NCBI RefSeq assembly: GCF_002234675.1
Contig: NC_019876.2
Span: 28,843,196-28,907,195 of the forward strand
Direction of reading: 5' to 3'
Length of the DNA: 64,000 nucleotides
From: Oryzias latipes
Lineage: Eukaryota; Chordata; Actinopteri; Beloniformes; Adrianichthyidae
The notes beneath the pieces were generated by a model. It was not told where the DNA came from. It was given only the letters and a program-made list of their open reading frames with translations, and ran no database searches. The number at the start of each line of letters is the position of its first letter. Positions within the stretch are counted from its first letter, which is position 1. A program made the position numbers and the translations under genes. Of the stretch, positions 1 to 10,889 are shown in pieces.

Positions 1-434
1 TCAGATAAATCATCACCAGACACTACTCCAAATATTACAATGTGTTTTTGTAATTGAATAGGAAACATGAACTTTGAATAGCACCAACAACAAAAAATAT
101 CCTCCCAAAAACCATTACATTCATAAAACAAAGTGTTTCTATATTTATATTGCAGAAAGAAGAATTATTTACTGGAAAACTAAAACGTACATTTAGTGGT
201 TCCTTTCATGGATAAACAGTATTAATGATTTTTAAAGGCATTTCTTTGTATTTTGGAAGATTTGTTTTCCTTCTTTATTAACCAAATGTCCTTTTATCGT
301 AAACTAGGTTAAATTATCTCTAACCTTTTTAAAGAAGCAAACATGTCACTGTGGTGCAGAATTATAAAAAGCGTGTAAAAGGAGCTACTTTGGGGGGTAA
401 AAACATTATTTGAACAAGTTTTAATACAATAATC
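1..434. other. AT-rich intergenic sequence, nothing recognised
   Basis: AT-rich sequence downstream of the haus4 polyadenylation signal. I see no coding segment, repeat boundary or RNA gene in it. Confidence 0.5.
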
Positions 435-440
435 TTTATT
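435..440 (-). terminator. haus4 polyadenylation signal
   Basis: AATAAA on the minus strand, about 195 bases past the haus4 stop codon, in AT-rich sequence. No closer canonical signal was seen. Confidence 0.55.
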
Positions 441-635
441 TTTCAAAAAACAGTTTCACACATACAAAAGCAGGAAAAGATGGATGTTCAACTATAACTA
501 TAAGAAATATGGTCCAAAGACATTAAAACTTTCATTTTATTTGGATCTATCCAGAATATGGAGGTTTACTTTTAGAAACAAAGTTTTGTTCTGAAAAGCA
601 AACAATGGTTGTTGGCTCCACAATGAACAGAATCT

Positions 636-3600
636 TTAGCTTTTTACATGAGTTAACTCCGCCAAAGCCCATTTTTTGTTCTCTATCTCGCTCCGTAGTC
701 TGCAGTACTCGTCGGCGAGGGCCTTAAACTCTTTCCCTAAGATCTCAAAGGAGGTCAGCTTCAGCTCTGCGGCCTGTTTTTCTGCCCGGCAGGCCTTCAG
801 TTCGGCCTCCAGCTTCTCTCTGTGAGGGAGAACAGAGTCAAACTTAAACACAGACTTCCTCCATACCTTTGTGTGCTTTTCGAAAACACTGAAGTGAAAA
901 AATACTTTTAGCATTTATTAAAAATGTAAAAGAAAAGAAAAACTCCTTCCTGCCTTATTTTTCTGTGAGCAGAAATCGAGTCGGGCGTGTAAGTGTCCAG
1001 CTGAACTTCCACCGTCTCAGCCCTTCAAAATAAAACACATGTGCAGTTTCAAATGTTGATGAATAACTGCAGTTTAATGGTATTTCAACGTTACTAGAAT
1101 TAGCCTCTGTTGGAAAAATGAAACAGATTTATAAATACAGAATAATAAATTTTAAAAAAGCTTACTTGAGCTTCTGTAAGACCAATTCACATTTGCCTTC
1201 AAGGTAATCTAATTTACTTCGATCCAGATCGGTTTGGATCTTCAGTCTGTGGTCCAGGATCAGAGTCTGGAGAAGCTGGATGCACTTCATGAGCTCCTGG
1301 ACGGTAAAAGACAGAAATCAAACGCAGTGAACATTAATCTAAATATCAATTTCCATCTTTTACTTTGATCAGTTATTTTACTTAGAAATCCGTGTGGCAT
1401 TTAAAAAGTGATTTTTTTTTAGATATAAAGAACAAATAAATAATGAAGGAGGCATTTATTCTAGATGAAATGTAGTAGTTTATAGGGTTCAGGGTTTTAG
1501 TTAATTAGTTAGAACACAAAATGATTGCTCTAAAAACTCAAAAATCAACCCGTTTTTCTTCCTTTTAAGAGTTCTGAAGGTTTTCTCAGAATTGACATGA
1601 AGTTTTTAACTTTTTTTAAATAAATCCGAGTTAAATGCAGTCATTTACATATGAAAAGAGGGGTAATTTAATGAGGGAGGGTCTTTTAAAATATGTCAGG
1701 ACATGTAAGGGTTATTGGTGGACGAAATGTGCATTGAGTATCCGGCAGTTCGCGGAGCCTCGTACTCCCAGAAGGCTGCGGCCCTCAGACAGCGCATTCG
1801 CCGTTTTCAGGGAAACGCTGTCCGTGTTTTCAGACGTAGCCTTTAGAGCGCGCGACGACGGAGGATCCGAACCTTCATTGATGATCTAGACACATTCCGA
1901 GAGCAGTTTGGGTACCTCTTCCAACTGGTGGCCAGAAACAAGCGTGGGCAACACAGTCGAGGAGAGGGACGTGCGCGGAGCCGAGGTGATCTCCGGTCGC
2001 ATCTACACTTCTGACGGTCAGTCACTCTACCAGGTGGTGTCTTCTTGGAAGGCTCGCGTTTGCCTCTTCTTCTCATTCGGCTGCCGAGAAGAGGTCGTCC
2101 GCACGTTGTGCGCCCTGGCCCTAGGAGACTGTGGGCTTGGAACACGGTTCGCCTTGCGATGCGTGCTGCCCGGAGAAGCCGCTGTCCCCCTGGACCTGAG
2201 AGACCTGGAGCCGATGTATCCTCTGTTCGCGGGGCCCATGAAAGGCCCCTGTGCTGGTGGGATGTCGAACCCTCACAGGGAACTCGACGGAGTGATCAAG
2301 ACAAACTTCCTCACAGTTTCTGGCCTGGAGGCTCTGGAGGAGGTGATCTCCACGCCACTGGCATTCTCTGTACTCGCGGAAAACGGCCACGTCGCTGTGC
2401 TGAGGCACCTTCTGAGGGACGCGCTGGTGATCGTGCCCAAGTCGAGGCAGAATGTGGGTAGGGATGGCGTATCTTGTGCTACGAGTAGCACGAGCGACAG
2501 GAGCGGAGACGTAGGTGGGAGCAAAGGAACAGGAAGGCAACCCGAAGAGGCTAAGAAGGAATGGAGAAGGAGGATGGGGACAGTAGGAAGAGTCCCCAGC
2601 GGACGACTTACAGAATGGTTTCCCTGTGGGCACTCTGTGCTAGAGATCGAGACGGCTGCACCTGGGGTGCCTCGCTTGCTGATATCCTCGCGCTTCGTTC
2701 GAGGGAAAGATAGGTCGCCGTCTGCAAGCAGGACGCCCACCCTGCGCGTCACCAGGAGCCCCCGATACGAAATGGTGGTGCCGCAGGGCTGCAGGTCAGA
2801 GGAGTACCTATTCGACCGAGCCGTATGTCTGATCCCTGGCACGATGGATGTGATCACGCCGGCTCAGTTTGACGGCGCAAGCTGCACGGCGGTGTTGTAC
2901 GCGCTGGAAACCTTCTCAAGGCTGGTGGGCCCGGACGTACCAACAAGCCTCTGGTTCTCGGATCCCTTGGGGCAGGCAGAGGCGCAAGCACTGATTCTTT
3001 GTTACCTCAGTGTGGAAAGTATGGGATTTGGGATATGGGATCCCTCCACACCTCCATGTACCTTAAGTCCGGTTGCTTCCGCCTTAATTTCTGATAATGC
3101 ACATTTTGAAGGCCATTATCCCGCCTATACCATGGTCACTTACAAAATAAGTAGATAAGCGACATATATGCAGATATTGTGTTAAAGAAAGCATCAGTTC
3201 TGAGATAAACCGTTTGGTTTTGTCCGGATGATGAAGCTAAAGTTCGTTTTAAAGAAGCCAGCGCAGTGATACAGAACATTTAAGCTAGGTGACCGGAACT
3301 ACTTTTTTTTTTTTTTTTTAGAAGCGGAAAAAGGAAAGGAACTCACACAAAGGTAGACCTGGCTCTGTCTCTGCAGCAGAACCGCGTTTTCCCGGCAGGT
3401 TCCTCTCAGACTTTCTGCCCTCGTCTTCTCTTTATCCAACAGGGCCGACAAATGAGACAGCTTGACGGTCTTCAGACCCTCGCTCTCCGTCTCTGAAAGG
3501 CAAAACACAACAGCGTGCTGCACGTGGTGTCGAAAAAAAAAAGACGTTTCAACTTTGATAGAGGTTTCTACCACATTCAGGCTGGTAGTAGGAGAGCAGA

Positions 3601-4882
3601 TGAAGACATTTCTGCCTGAGATGATTCTCCAGCTGTTTGGGTAGAGCTCGTCTCATTCTCTGGACGTCCTGGGAAAAACCGAAACGGTCGACTTCTCTGA
3701 TGAGAAACGTGTTTTTTGTATGTAGAAACAGAGCGGGAGCTTCCACAGAGTCTAGTTCTGTGACTGACCTTATCTGGCGGCGTGAGTTCCTTCACGTGTC
3801 GGGGCGTCAGGCCGAACACAAACGGCTGCTCCTCGTTTGTGGCGCTGCTGGGGTCCAGCTGTCTGACACACTGAGCCACCAGCAGACACTTCTCCATCGT
3901 TTCGTGGAACTGCAGATCAGGCGTGGTTTTGTTCACAGGACGTCTGAAACACTCATTAGGAGGTAACCCACTCATCCCATTTAAAATGAAAACAGCAATC
4001 CTTCATCTCAATCTGTTAGCTAAAGTTCGGTCAATCAAATATTTTTAATCAGTGTAACATATTGTAATAAAGTTATTGAAACAAAGCTTTAAAAATCACT
4101 TTTTTCTGTCAATACTGCATGTAGGTTCTGTGCCACTATGTTTGAAAAGTACCATGTTCTGATCAGGGGGTTCAGTGACGTGAGCCTTCCTGACGTGGTG
4201 GTCCTGGATCATCTCCTGCAGACCCCTGTGCAGGACTTCGGTGCGAAGCCACTGTCTTCTCTGACTCTGCAGGTTCTGTTCCGTCTGCAGGAAACACCAG
4301 CAAAAGCACAGCTGATCTTATTTTTCTGGATGAAATCCGAACATCATGTTCGATTTGGCCGTTTGTTTTGAAGAAAGTACAGAGGCAGAAACCTTTTCCA
4401 GCTCTGCCTTTAGTGAGGCTGTGAGGCCGGTTCTGTCCATGTGCTGCGCCAGAAGGACCAGTAGTTTGCAGAACCGAGGGTTTTGGGTCAGGTCATCCTC
4501 TGTCACATCACACAGAGGGAAGGAGGCCAGAACTGTCAAGAGAAAGCCAAACAAATCATCTCAAAAGACTGGTATTTATAATACAACAATCTGAATAGTT
4601 CAATGAAATACATTTGGCATATAAGGCACGTGACTTTTTTTTAAATGAAATTTCCTATGACTTAAAAATAAGCAAGACAACTTACAATAATTTATGCCAA
4701 AATATTTCTATATATGCCTTTTATTTAAATGTAATGTCCTAACAAGGTGTTTATAATATTACAATGATGTCATATTAATTACACCAAACATTTCAGCCGT
4801 ATGATGCCTTCTTACCCTGCTGGTGTAAATTAGCCTCCTTTCCGAGCAAATTTACGGTTGTCTTTTCGGTGACGTTAGACAT
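636..4882 (-). CDS. haus4: HAUS augmin-like complex subunit 4
   Basis: HAUS4 belongs to the eight-subunit augmin complex, which recruits gamma-tubulin to spindle microtubules for branching nucleation. Reading the minus strand, coding exons are 4882-4816, 4532-4393, 4284 to about 4153, 3943-3769, 3668-3572, 3492-3347, 1296-1166, 1022-954 and 819-636. The N-terminus has the family's DLTQNPRFCKLL block and the C-terminus ends ENKKWALAELTHVKS, close to human ENKRWALQEFSKVYR as I recall it. The middle (FHETMEKCLLV, LRQKCLHLLSYY) also matches. About 370 residues are expected against 363 in human. The exon 8 to 9 intron uses a GC donor; it restores HRKIREKLEAEL, matching human HRLIRDRLEGA. The join of exons 3 and 4 is unsettled because no GT donor in the right phase is visible. 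Intron 6 (1297-3346) carries a GC-rich inserted block. Confidence 0.9.
1740..3158 (+). other. GC-rich inserted block with an unassigned ORF (possible viral or mobile-element fossil)
   Basis: Within haus4 intron 6, in antisense orientation, the base composition turns abruptly GC-rich between about 1740 and 3010, unlike the AT-rich intron on both sides. An open frame runs from 1890 to 3158 (about 420 codons) with no ATG at its start. Its product has mixed, protein-like composition (for example GRIYTSDGQSLYQVVSSW and SCTAVLYALETFSRL), and other frames of the block are also partly open. I recognise no domain. The last 50 codons run into AT-rich sequence and may not be genuine. Antisense placement in an intron suggests an inserted fossil fragment. 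A large DNA virus-like source, such as a fish herpesvirus-like element, is possible but only a guess; chance openness from high GC is the alternative. Confidence 0.4.
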
Positions 4883-5110
4883 TTTTCCACTAAAATTGTC
4901 TCGAACTCGAAAAAACTTGAACCATTTCAAAAGTGCTGGCGCTTTCTCTTCCGCCACTAGGAAAACAGGGACTGCAGCTTCCGGAATCGAAATGCGCGCG
5001 CGCCCGAGAGAAGCCTTCCTATTGGCTGATCAGGCCACGTGGTTTTTGGAGGGCTTGATGGGACGACGAATCACAACAGCGGTTTTCCTCTGGTGTGAGC
5101 GCGCGGGAGC
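4883..5110 (-). promoter_or_regulatory. haus4 promoter and 5' UTR region
   Basis: Immediately upstream of the haus4 ATG is a CpG-containing block with an ETS-like CTTCCGG at 4978-4984 and a run of CG dinucleotides around 4991-5005. This fits a TATA-less housekeeping promoter. The transcription start was not determined. No partner gene is visible on the other strand. Confidence 0.4.
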
Positions 5111-5632
5111 CCGCGGAGGCGCGCATCTCAGCAGACAGAGACCAACATGACTGATTTGAGACAGACGTTTATCAATCAGGAATAAAAACAAAATATAGTT
5201 TACATTTAGACGTTTTGACATGATGAACTGTTAACGAGTGAAGTCCTGTTCAAATATTAACATTCATTTATCATTATTAAGCTCGGTTTGACATTTGAAA
5301 TGTGGTCGTTATGACTCAGTCAACTTCTTTTAGCTATTTTAAAAAAATTAATAAAGTTAAAGTGAAGCATAAAATACGTTTTTGTAATGACTTGTAAGGT
5401 AAATGTTAAAGTCCCACTCCAGCTACATTTTTATAAGATTTCCCAATGGTCTTTAAATTATGATCACAAAGTTTTTTGACAAAATAAAAAAATCTTTATT
5501 GCTTTCTGGGACATAGTATCAGCAGAGCGGCAGGAATTTACCTCTGAAATATGGATGGGACAGCTGGCGTGGAGTAAGCCTTCCCTCACTTCCCATGATC
5601 CCTTTGTTTACACAGTGGGAGAGAGATTGTAA

Positions 5633-8290
5633 GTAAGTAAGTAAGTTTTATTTATATAGCGCCTTTCACAGATAAAATCACAAAGCGCTGAACAATAAAC
5701 AATATACAACCCAGTAAAAGCAGAAAAACAATCAATTAAATATAATGTAAGCAAAACTAAATTGAAGAAAAATAAACAGAATAAAAGTAACAATAAAACC
5801 AGTCAGCTAAAAGCATTTATGAATAAAAGTGTCCTCAGTTGACTCTTAAAAGAATCGACGGTGTCGGCCACACGAAGGGACAGAGGGAGGGCATTCCAGA
5901 GTCTGGGGGCTATTCCCTGGAACGACCGGTCACCTCTGGTTTTGTACTTTGTCTTAAAAATCTTTAAAAGATTTTGATCTGAGGATCGGAGGGCACGGCT
6001 GGAAGCGTAAGGACAGAGTAAGTCTGATAAGTATTTTGGGGTCTGTCCATTTAAAGCTCTATAGGTTAAAACTAGAATTTTAAAATCAATACGCCACTTG
6101 ATTGGGAGCCAGTGCAAGGAGGATAAAATGGGGGTAATATGTGCCCTTTTGTCGGATCCTGTTAAAAGCCTTGCAGCAGTGTTTTGAACTAACTGAAGAC
6201 GGTTAAGAACAGATTTATTAAAACAAATAAAAAAGAGAATTACAATAATCTAAACGAGAAGAAATAAAAGCATGGATAACCATCTCTAAGACTGAGTTAC
6301 ATAAGAACGCCCGCAATTTTGCCATGTTACGTAAATGATAAAAACAGTTTCTAATTAAAAGGCTGGAATGATGGTCCAAAGACATTGACTGGTCAAACCA
6401 TACACCAAGATTTCTGATACAGGGCTGTACAGAGGAGCTCAAAGAACCAAGATGCCGGGAAATTATTGGGATTTTGTTTTCTGGGGCAACTATTAGTGTT
6501 TCTGTCTTTTCTGAGTTTAGCTGAAGACTGTTACTCGTGAGCCAAGATTTAACACAAGCAAGGCAATCTAGTAGTTCTGTAAGTTTGTGGAGTTCTGTGT
6601 CATTGAAAGAGCAGTACAGCTGAATATCATCGGCATAGAAATGGTATGACACATTTTTAAAGTTATTCAAAAGCTTTCCAAGAGGGTAGATGTACATTAA
6701 AAACAAAAGAGGTCCTAAAACAGATCCCTGGGGCACACCATGTAGGAGTGGAGCGGTATCAGAAAGCATGCCATTTATGTAGACAGAGAATGTTCTATTA
6801 GTCAGGTAGGAGGTAAACCACTTTAAAACAAACCCAGCAATACCAAACTCATTTTCTAATCTGCCCAACAGTATTTTATGATCAACAGTGTCAAATGCAG
6901 AGGATAAGTCCAAAAGAACCAAAACTGTATACTTTCCAGAGTCAGCAGCCATCTGTATATCATTTGAAACTTTAAGTAAAGTCGTCTCCGTGGAATGCAT
7001 CTTTCTAAAACCAGATTGGTATTTATCGAAGAGTTCATAGTTGCTTAAAAAAGATGTTAACTGTTCTGCCACTATCTTCTCCAAGACTTTTGAGAGTATA
7101 GGTAATTTTGAAATTGGCCTATAATTGGAGGGTTGTGATGGATCCAGGTTGGGCTTTTTTAAGATGGGACTTATTGCTGCTTGTTTAAGGAAGTTTGGGA
7201 CAGTACCAGTGGAAAGAGACAGATTAATAATTTTAACAAGAAATGGGGCAATTAGGTCGATAACTTTAAAAAACATAGATGATGGCAATATATCTAGGGG
7301 ACATGAGGATGGCTTCATCTTTTTTGATACGACCATGATATTGTCTATTGAGATGGCAGAAAAGTTAGTCCAGGAGTAGTTTAAAGAGGCTACAATAGTG
7401 GTATTCTCATTGCATGATTTTAGGTTTAATTTGAGCTCATTCACCTTATTTACAAAATATTGTAAAAATCTGTTGCAATCGTCAGTAGTGTAAACAGGTA
7501 CAGGTGGAGCTGAGGGTGAAACAATGTTTTGAATGGTATCAAAGACAACTTTGGGATTTCTCTTGTTCATATGTACTAGGTCAGAAAAATACTTAGATCT
7601 GGCGAGCTTAATCATATTATTTAATGTCCCAGTCATCTCCTTTAAATGTAGTCTATGTACTTCCAGGTTAGTGGACTTCCACAAGCGTTCTACCTGGCGA
7701 CATGTTCTTCTGAAAGCAGCAATCTCTTCATTTAACCAGGGCTGAGGAGAGTTGGAAGATGTTTTAGTTTTAAGCTTCATGGGTGTCACTATATCCAAAA
7801 CAGTCAGGCAATGACCATTAAAATGATTGATAAGGATTTCTACATCGTCACAATAATCAATAAGATTAAGATGAAACAGTTTTGAAAACTGTTCAACAAC
7901 AGTTTGATTTATAATACGCCTTTGAGATACCACTTTATGGGAGTTATTGGACACATGACTGGATATGTTAAAATAAACACAGAAATGGTCAGTCGCATGA
8001 ACATCCACCACATTCAGAGACCGTATATCTAGGCCAATGGAAAAAACAAGATCTAAGGTGTGACCTTTGTTGTGTGTGGGACTAGAAACATGTTGCTTTA
8101 GGCTAAAAGAATCAGTGAGTGTTAAAAATTCAGAAGCTACTTTACAAGATGGGTCATCAACATGCAAATTAAAATCACCATGAATTAAAACTTTTTCAAA
8201 TTTGATAAGAATAGATAAAAATTCAGAAAATTCATTTAAAAATTCTCTAGCAGAACCAGGGGGACGATAGACTAAAATTCAATAAAAGAA
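5633..8290 (-). mobile_element. L2/Maui-type LINE, 5'-truncated
   Basis: A long minus-strand ORF (8167-6218, 649 codons) has the C-terminal part of an AP endonuclease (HNKGHTLDLVF, then a DHF motif), then a reverse transcriptase with [26 protein letters not shown] and the catalytic FYADDIQLY near residue 510. After a frame break near 6218 the 3' part of the ORF continues in another frame at 6117-5803 (HWLPIKWRIDFKILVLTYRALNG). The 3' end carries the TTTATATAGCGCC-type tail and short TTAC repeats. Similar 11-bp flanks (AGAGATTGTAA at 5622, AGAAATTGTAA at 8291) look like a target duplication with one mismatch. Upstream ORF sequence is missing, so the copy cannot move by itself, but the RT frame is still long and open, suggesting modest age. 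Confidence 0.85.
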
Positions 8291-8320
8291 AGAAATTGTA
8301 AACAAAGGGAGGGTTTGGTA

Positions 8321-9056
8321 TGAAGCCCCCAGGTCTCAGTGGTTAAAAAAGAAAATCTGATAAACCGTGCGCACGGATTAATCAATTCTGCTCGTACTGT
8401 TGCGCAATCGTGAGCGTGCGTATTTTGCTCGGAGACTTATGTTGGGAGTTTGGATTCATACATGACCGGCGTAGGTACCAAAACTGTTCGGCCTGCAATA
8501 AGTGTTCAGGGGTTACAGACGCGGCCGGACTCGTAGCTTGGTGTTTGCAGGCAGGGGAGGGTGCTTTGTTACGGAGGACGCTTCAAACCACAGTCCGTCC
8601 GGCCGCTCTGTGTGAGCGACTCAGGAGAACCGGGTCTCCTGGGAGCTTTGTATCTCCAAGCAGTGGAGCGGCTTAGGGACGGGCGGAGGCGGCTTTTGAA
8701 TGAACAGTCCTGAGAAACCGTGCAAACAATCATGTGAATTTGTGTTATCAGTAGGGTCCAGACAAAAGAAAGGTGGTGGTTCCTCCAGTTTCAGTTCATT
8801 CATGACTAAATGCTGTTGTTAGCACGTATTAACCTTATCCTAACTCTACTTCCGGGTCAGTTCTGCCAATAATGAAGCACTAGCCGCAAGGATTTAAAGA
8901 TGCCATTCATAACAATAATAACAATAATCAACGCCTAGTTAGAAGATCACCTCACTCTACGCCACAGCTTTGTTTGTTTACCGTGCACACAGATTACCAA
9001 ACCGTGCGCAGGGTTTATCAGATTTTTTTTTAACCACCGCCACCTGGGGGGCTCCG
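8321..9056. mobile_element. TA-flanked MITE with long inverted repeats
   Basis: About 55 bp at the left end (GAAGCCCCCAGG, then GTGGTTAAAAAA and TCTGATAAACC) is inverted at the right end, which finishes CCTGGGGGGCTCCG. TA flanks both ends (8319-8320 and 9057-9058). The internal part has no recognised transposase. It shares its ends and the ATTAATCAATTCTGC segment with the shorter copy at 31943-32084. It inserted into the TTAA MITE that surrounds it. Confidence 0.7.
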
Positions 9057-9230
9057 TAGTTTGGGAATAAGGGAAGGTTTGCTGCGGTGAATTTCGGAGT
9101 GGGACTTTAAAGGCCAAGAGAGGTGCAGACATATGTCTTTGCTCACCTTGGATATTATGACTACAGATGTGTCTGGTAATAAAGGCATCTCAATGGAATT
9201 TCTGCAAAGTATTTCTCAAATTATGTTGTT

Positions 9231-9430
9231 TCCCTTTCGGCTTTTCCCATCAGGGGTCGCCACAGCGAACGAGTCGCATGGTAAACTTGGCAATGTTTTA
9301 CGCCGGATGCCCTTCCTGACGCAACCCTCTCAAGGCAACCGGGCTTGGGACCGGCACGGAGGTAGAGAAGGGAACAGGGAGCAGCCCGGATTTGAACCTG
9401 GGTTTCACGGACGGAAGGCGCCGCAAACCA
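9231..9430 (-). mobile_element. tRNA-derived SINE with a tail built from both ends of an RTE LINE
   Basis: On the minus strand the element starts with a tRNA-like head whose B box reads GGTTCAAATCC (plus 9388-9398). It continues with sequence matching the 5' end of the RTE at 28633-31773 (GTGCCGGTCCCAAGCCCGG, then GGGTTGCGTCAGGAAGGGC). It ends with the RTE 3' terminus (CGCTGTGGCGACCCCTGATG, then GGGAAAAGCCGAAAG). The A box is degenerate and the target duplication is not clear. Confidence 0.7.
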
Positions 9431-9682
9431 GTATATACTGTACAGTATTAAATTCTCTGCATTGAAATTGGTAAAGAGACATAACATCTTTGAATCTACT
9501 ACCTTTAACTGCAAAAGAGCCATTTGGGCCTGTTTCTTACTGATCAATTCCTAGTGGAAACGGCAACGTCTTATTTTACCCTTTCAAATTTGACAGAAGG
9601 GCCAGACCAGGAACAGATCTGTGGCTCGTTTTGCTGATCCACCTGATAAGAAAGAAAAAATGAACTGGAAAAACCTGCTTTA

Positions 9683-10079
9683 ATATTGATTGACATCAAA
9701 TGTATATATTTTAAAACAGGACATTTTGGAATTTCAAAACTGTGATTTATTTTTCTCAATTTACTGCCAGTCTCACTGATGGGTTGATGTCCCTCAGGAA
9801 AAAACACAAACTGAGGGGAAAAAAAGCTGTGTTCGTGTGCTGTTAGTACGATCGGACTGTCCTACAAGGAAAACACACATGAACGTCAGAAAAACAACAA
9901 ATCTTCCAACTTCACCTGAATGCAAAATAACTTTTATGCACCTAAACAAAGGTACATGTATTTGTAGTGCACCATCTTGGGACTCACCAGAAAATAAAAC
10001 ATTAATCTTTCTGGCGAGCCGGATTTAATAGTTTCATGGCTGCATGTGAAACCCTTGGGGTGTAGTTTGCTCACCTCTG
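9683..10079 (-). mobile_element. hAT-type relic
   Basis: The end CAGAGGTGAGCAAACT (minus strand, at 10079) resembles the hAT/Charlie-like terminus CAGGGGTGGGCAAACT. Internal stretches (TTGGAAGATTTGTTGTTTTTC and GAGGGACATCAACCCAT) recur in the same order at 12819-13283, so both are one family. The far end is eroded. No transposase ORF survives. Confidence 0.5.
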
Positions 10080-10089
10080 CTTTAGGAAA

Positions 10090-10889
10090 ATGTGATAGTA
10101 TGTATTTATTGTTTATTTAAAAACTAGCATTTTCTCTAGTGTGAAATTGCATTTTTACTATTGACAGAAGCTGCTTTCAAAATAAAAGACGCAAACAGGA
10201 TCTTCTCAGTGCAGTTCGTGTACTTCCATGAAAGGTTTTTCTCCAAGGAATCTGAGGTCGGCTTCACAAATACTGCAGACAGTGATTCAAACCTAATCTT
10301 TAGCCGCAGATCTTCAGAGGAGCAGCACAGACATCAGTAGCAGACATTGCATTAGGGGCCGATACGTGGCGTTTGCGCTATCTGTGCGGTTTCCCCTGCT
10401 GGTCCCACAGCTGCCTCCTTGTCCAAATCTGGATATCTTCTCATTCAGCTGCTTCAAATGCCCCAGCATTCTGTTACATTTGTAGTGAATGGGGGAGGGG
10501 GGGGGCATCTAGGGGGGATATTAGGAGCATGTTTTATATGCATGAACGTTTTCTTGCAGCTCCAGCATGGTGTATAGTATATATAGTAACCTGTGGTGGT
10601 GGTGTTTACACAATAAGTGGGGGTCCTCGCTCATTCATGAGTGGGCTAACCTGGACATGGGAGCCAGTCCATATGAGTAAATGTTTGATTGACACGAACA
10701 ATCAACCAATGAATGACGTCGGTAGGCAACTGTCTGGATTTCATTGGCCCCTTCGCTGGACCAGCCCTTATTTGCTAAACCAATTAATGGGATCTGGAAG
10801 TGATTGTTGACCGTTCTGACCAATCAGAAGGCTAATAGGGGGCAGGACGGGCGGGGCTTCACTGGGAGGGGGCGGGGCCTTTCAGGTCA
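10090..10889. other. Spacer upstream of fxr2
   Basis: No gene recognised. It has a G-run near 10490-10520 and an open minus-strand stretch near 10180-10310 whose product I do not recognise. GC content rises toward fxr2. Confidence 0.4.

Larger units (their letters stand above)
5410..9106. mobile_element. TTAA-flanked MITE, split by two later insertions
   Basis: The ends are perfect inverted repeats, AGTCCCACTCC at 5410-5420 and its complement at 9096-9106, each flanked by TTAA (5406-5409 and 9107-9110). A TTAA target duplication is typical of piggyBac and Kolobok superfamilies. Removing the L2 (5633-8290) and the TA-flanked MITE (8321-9056) leaves about 320 bp, a usual MITE size with no transposase. 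Related copies lie at 39079-39331 and, as one end only, at 15677. Confidence 0.7.
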
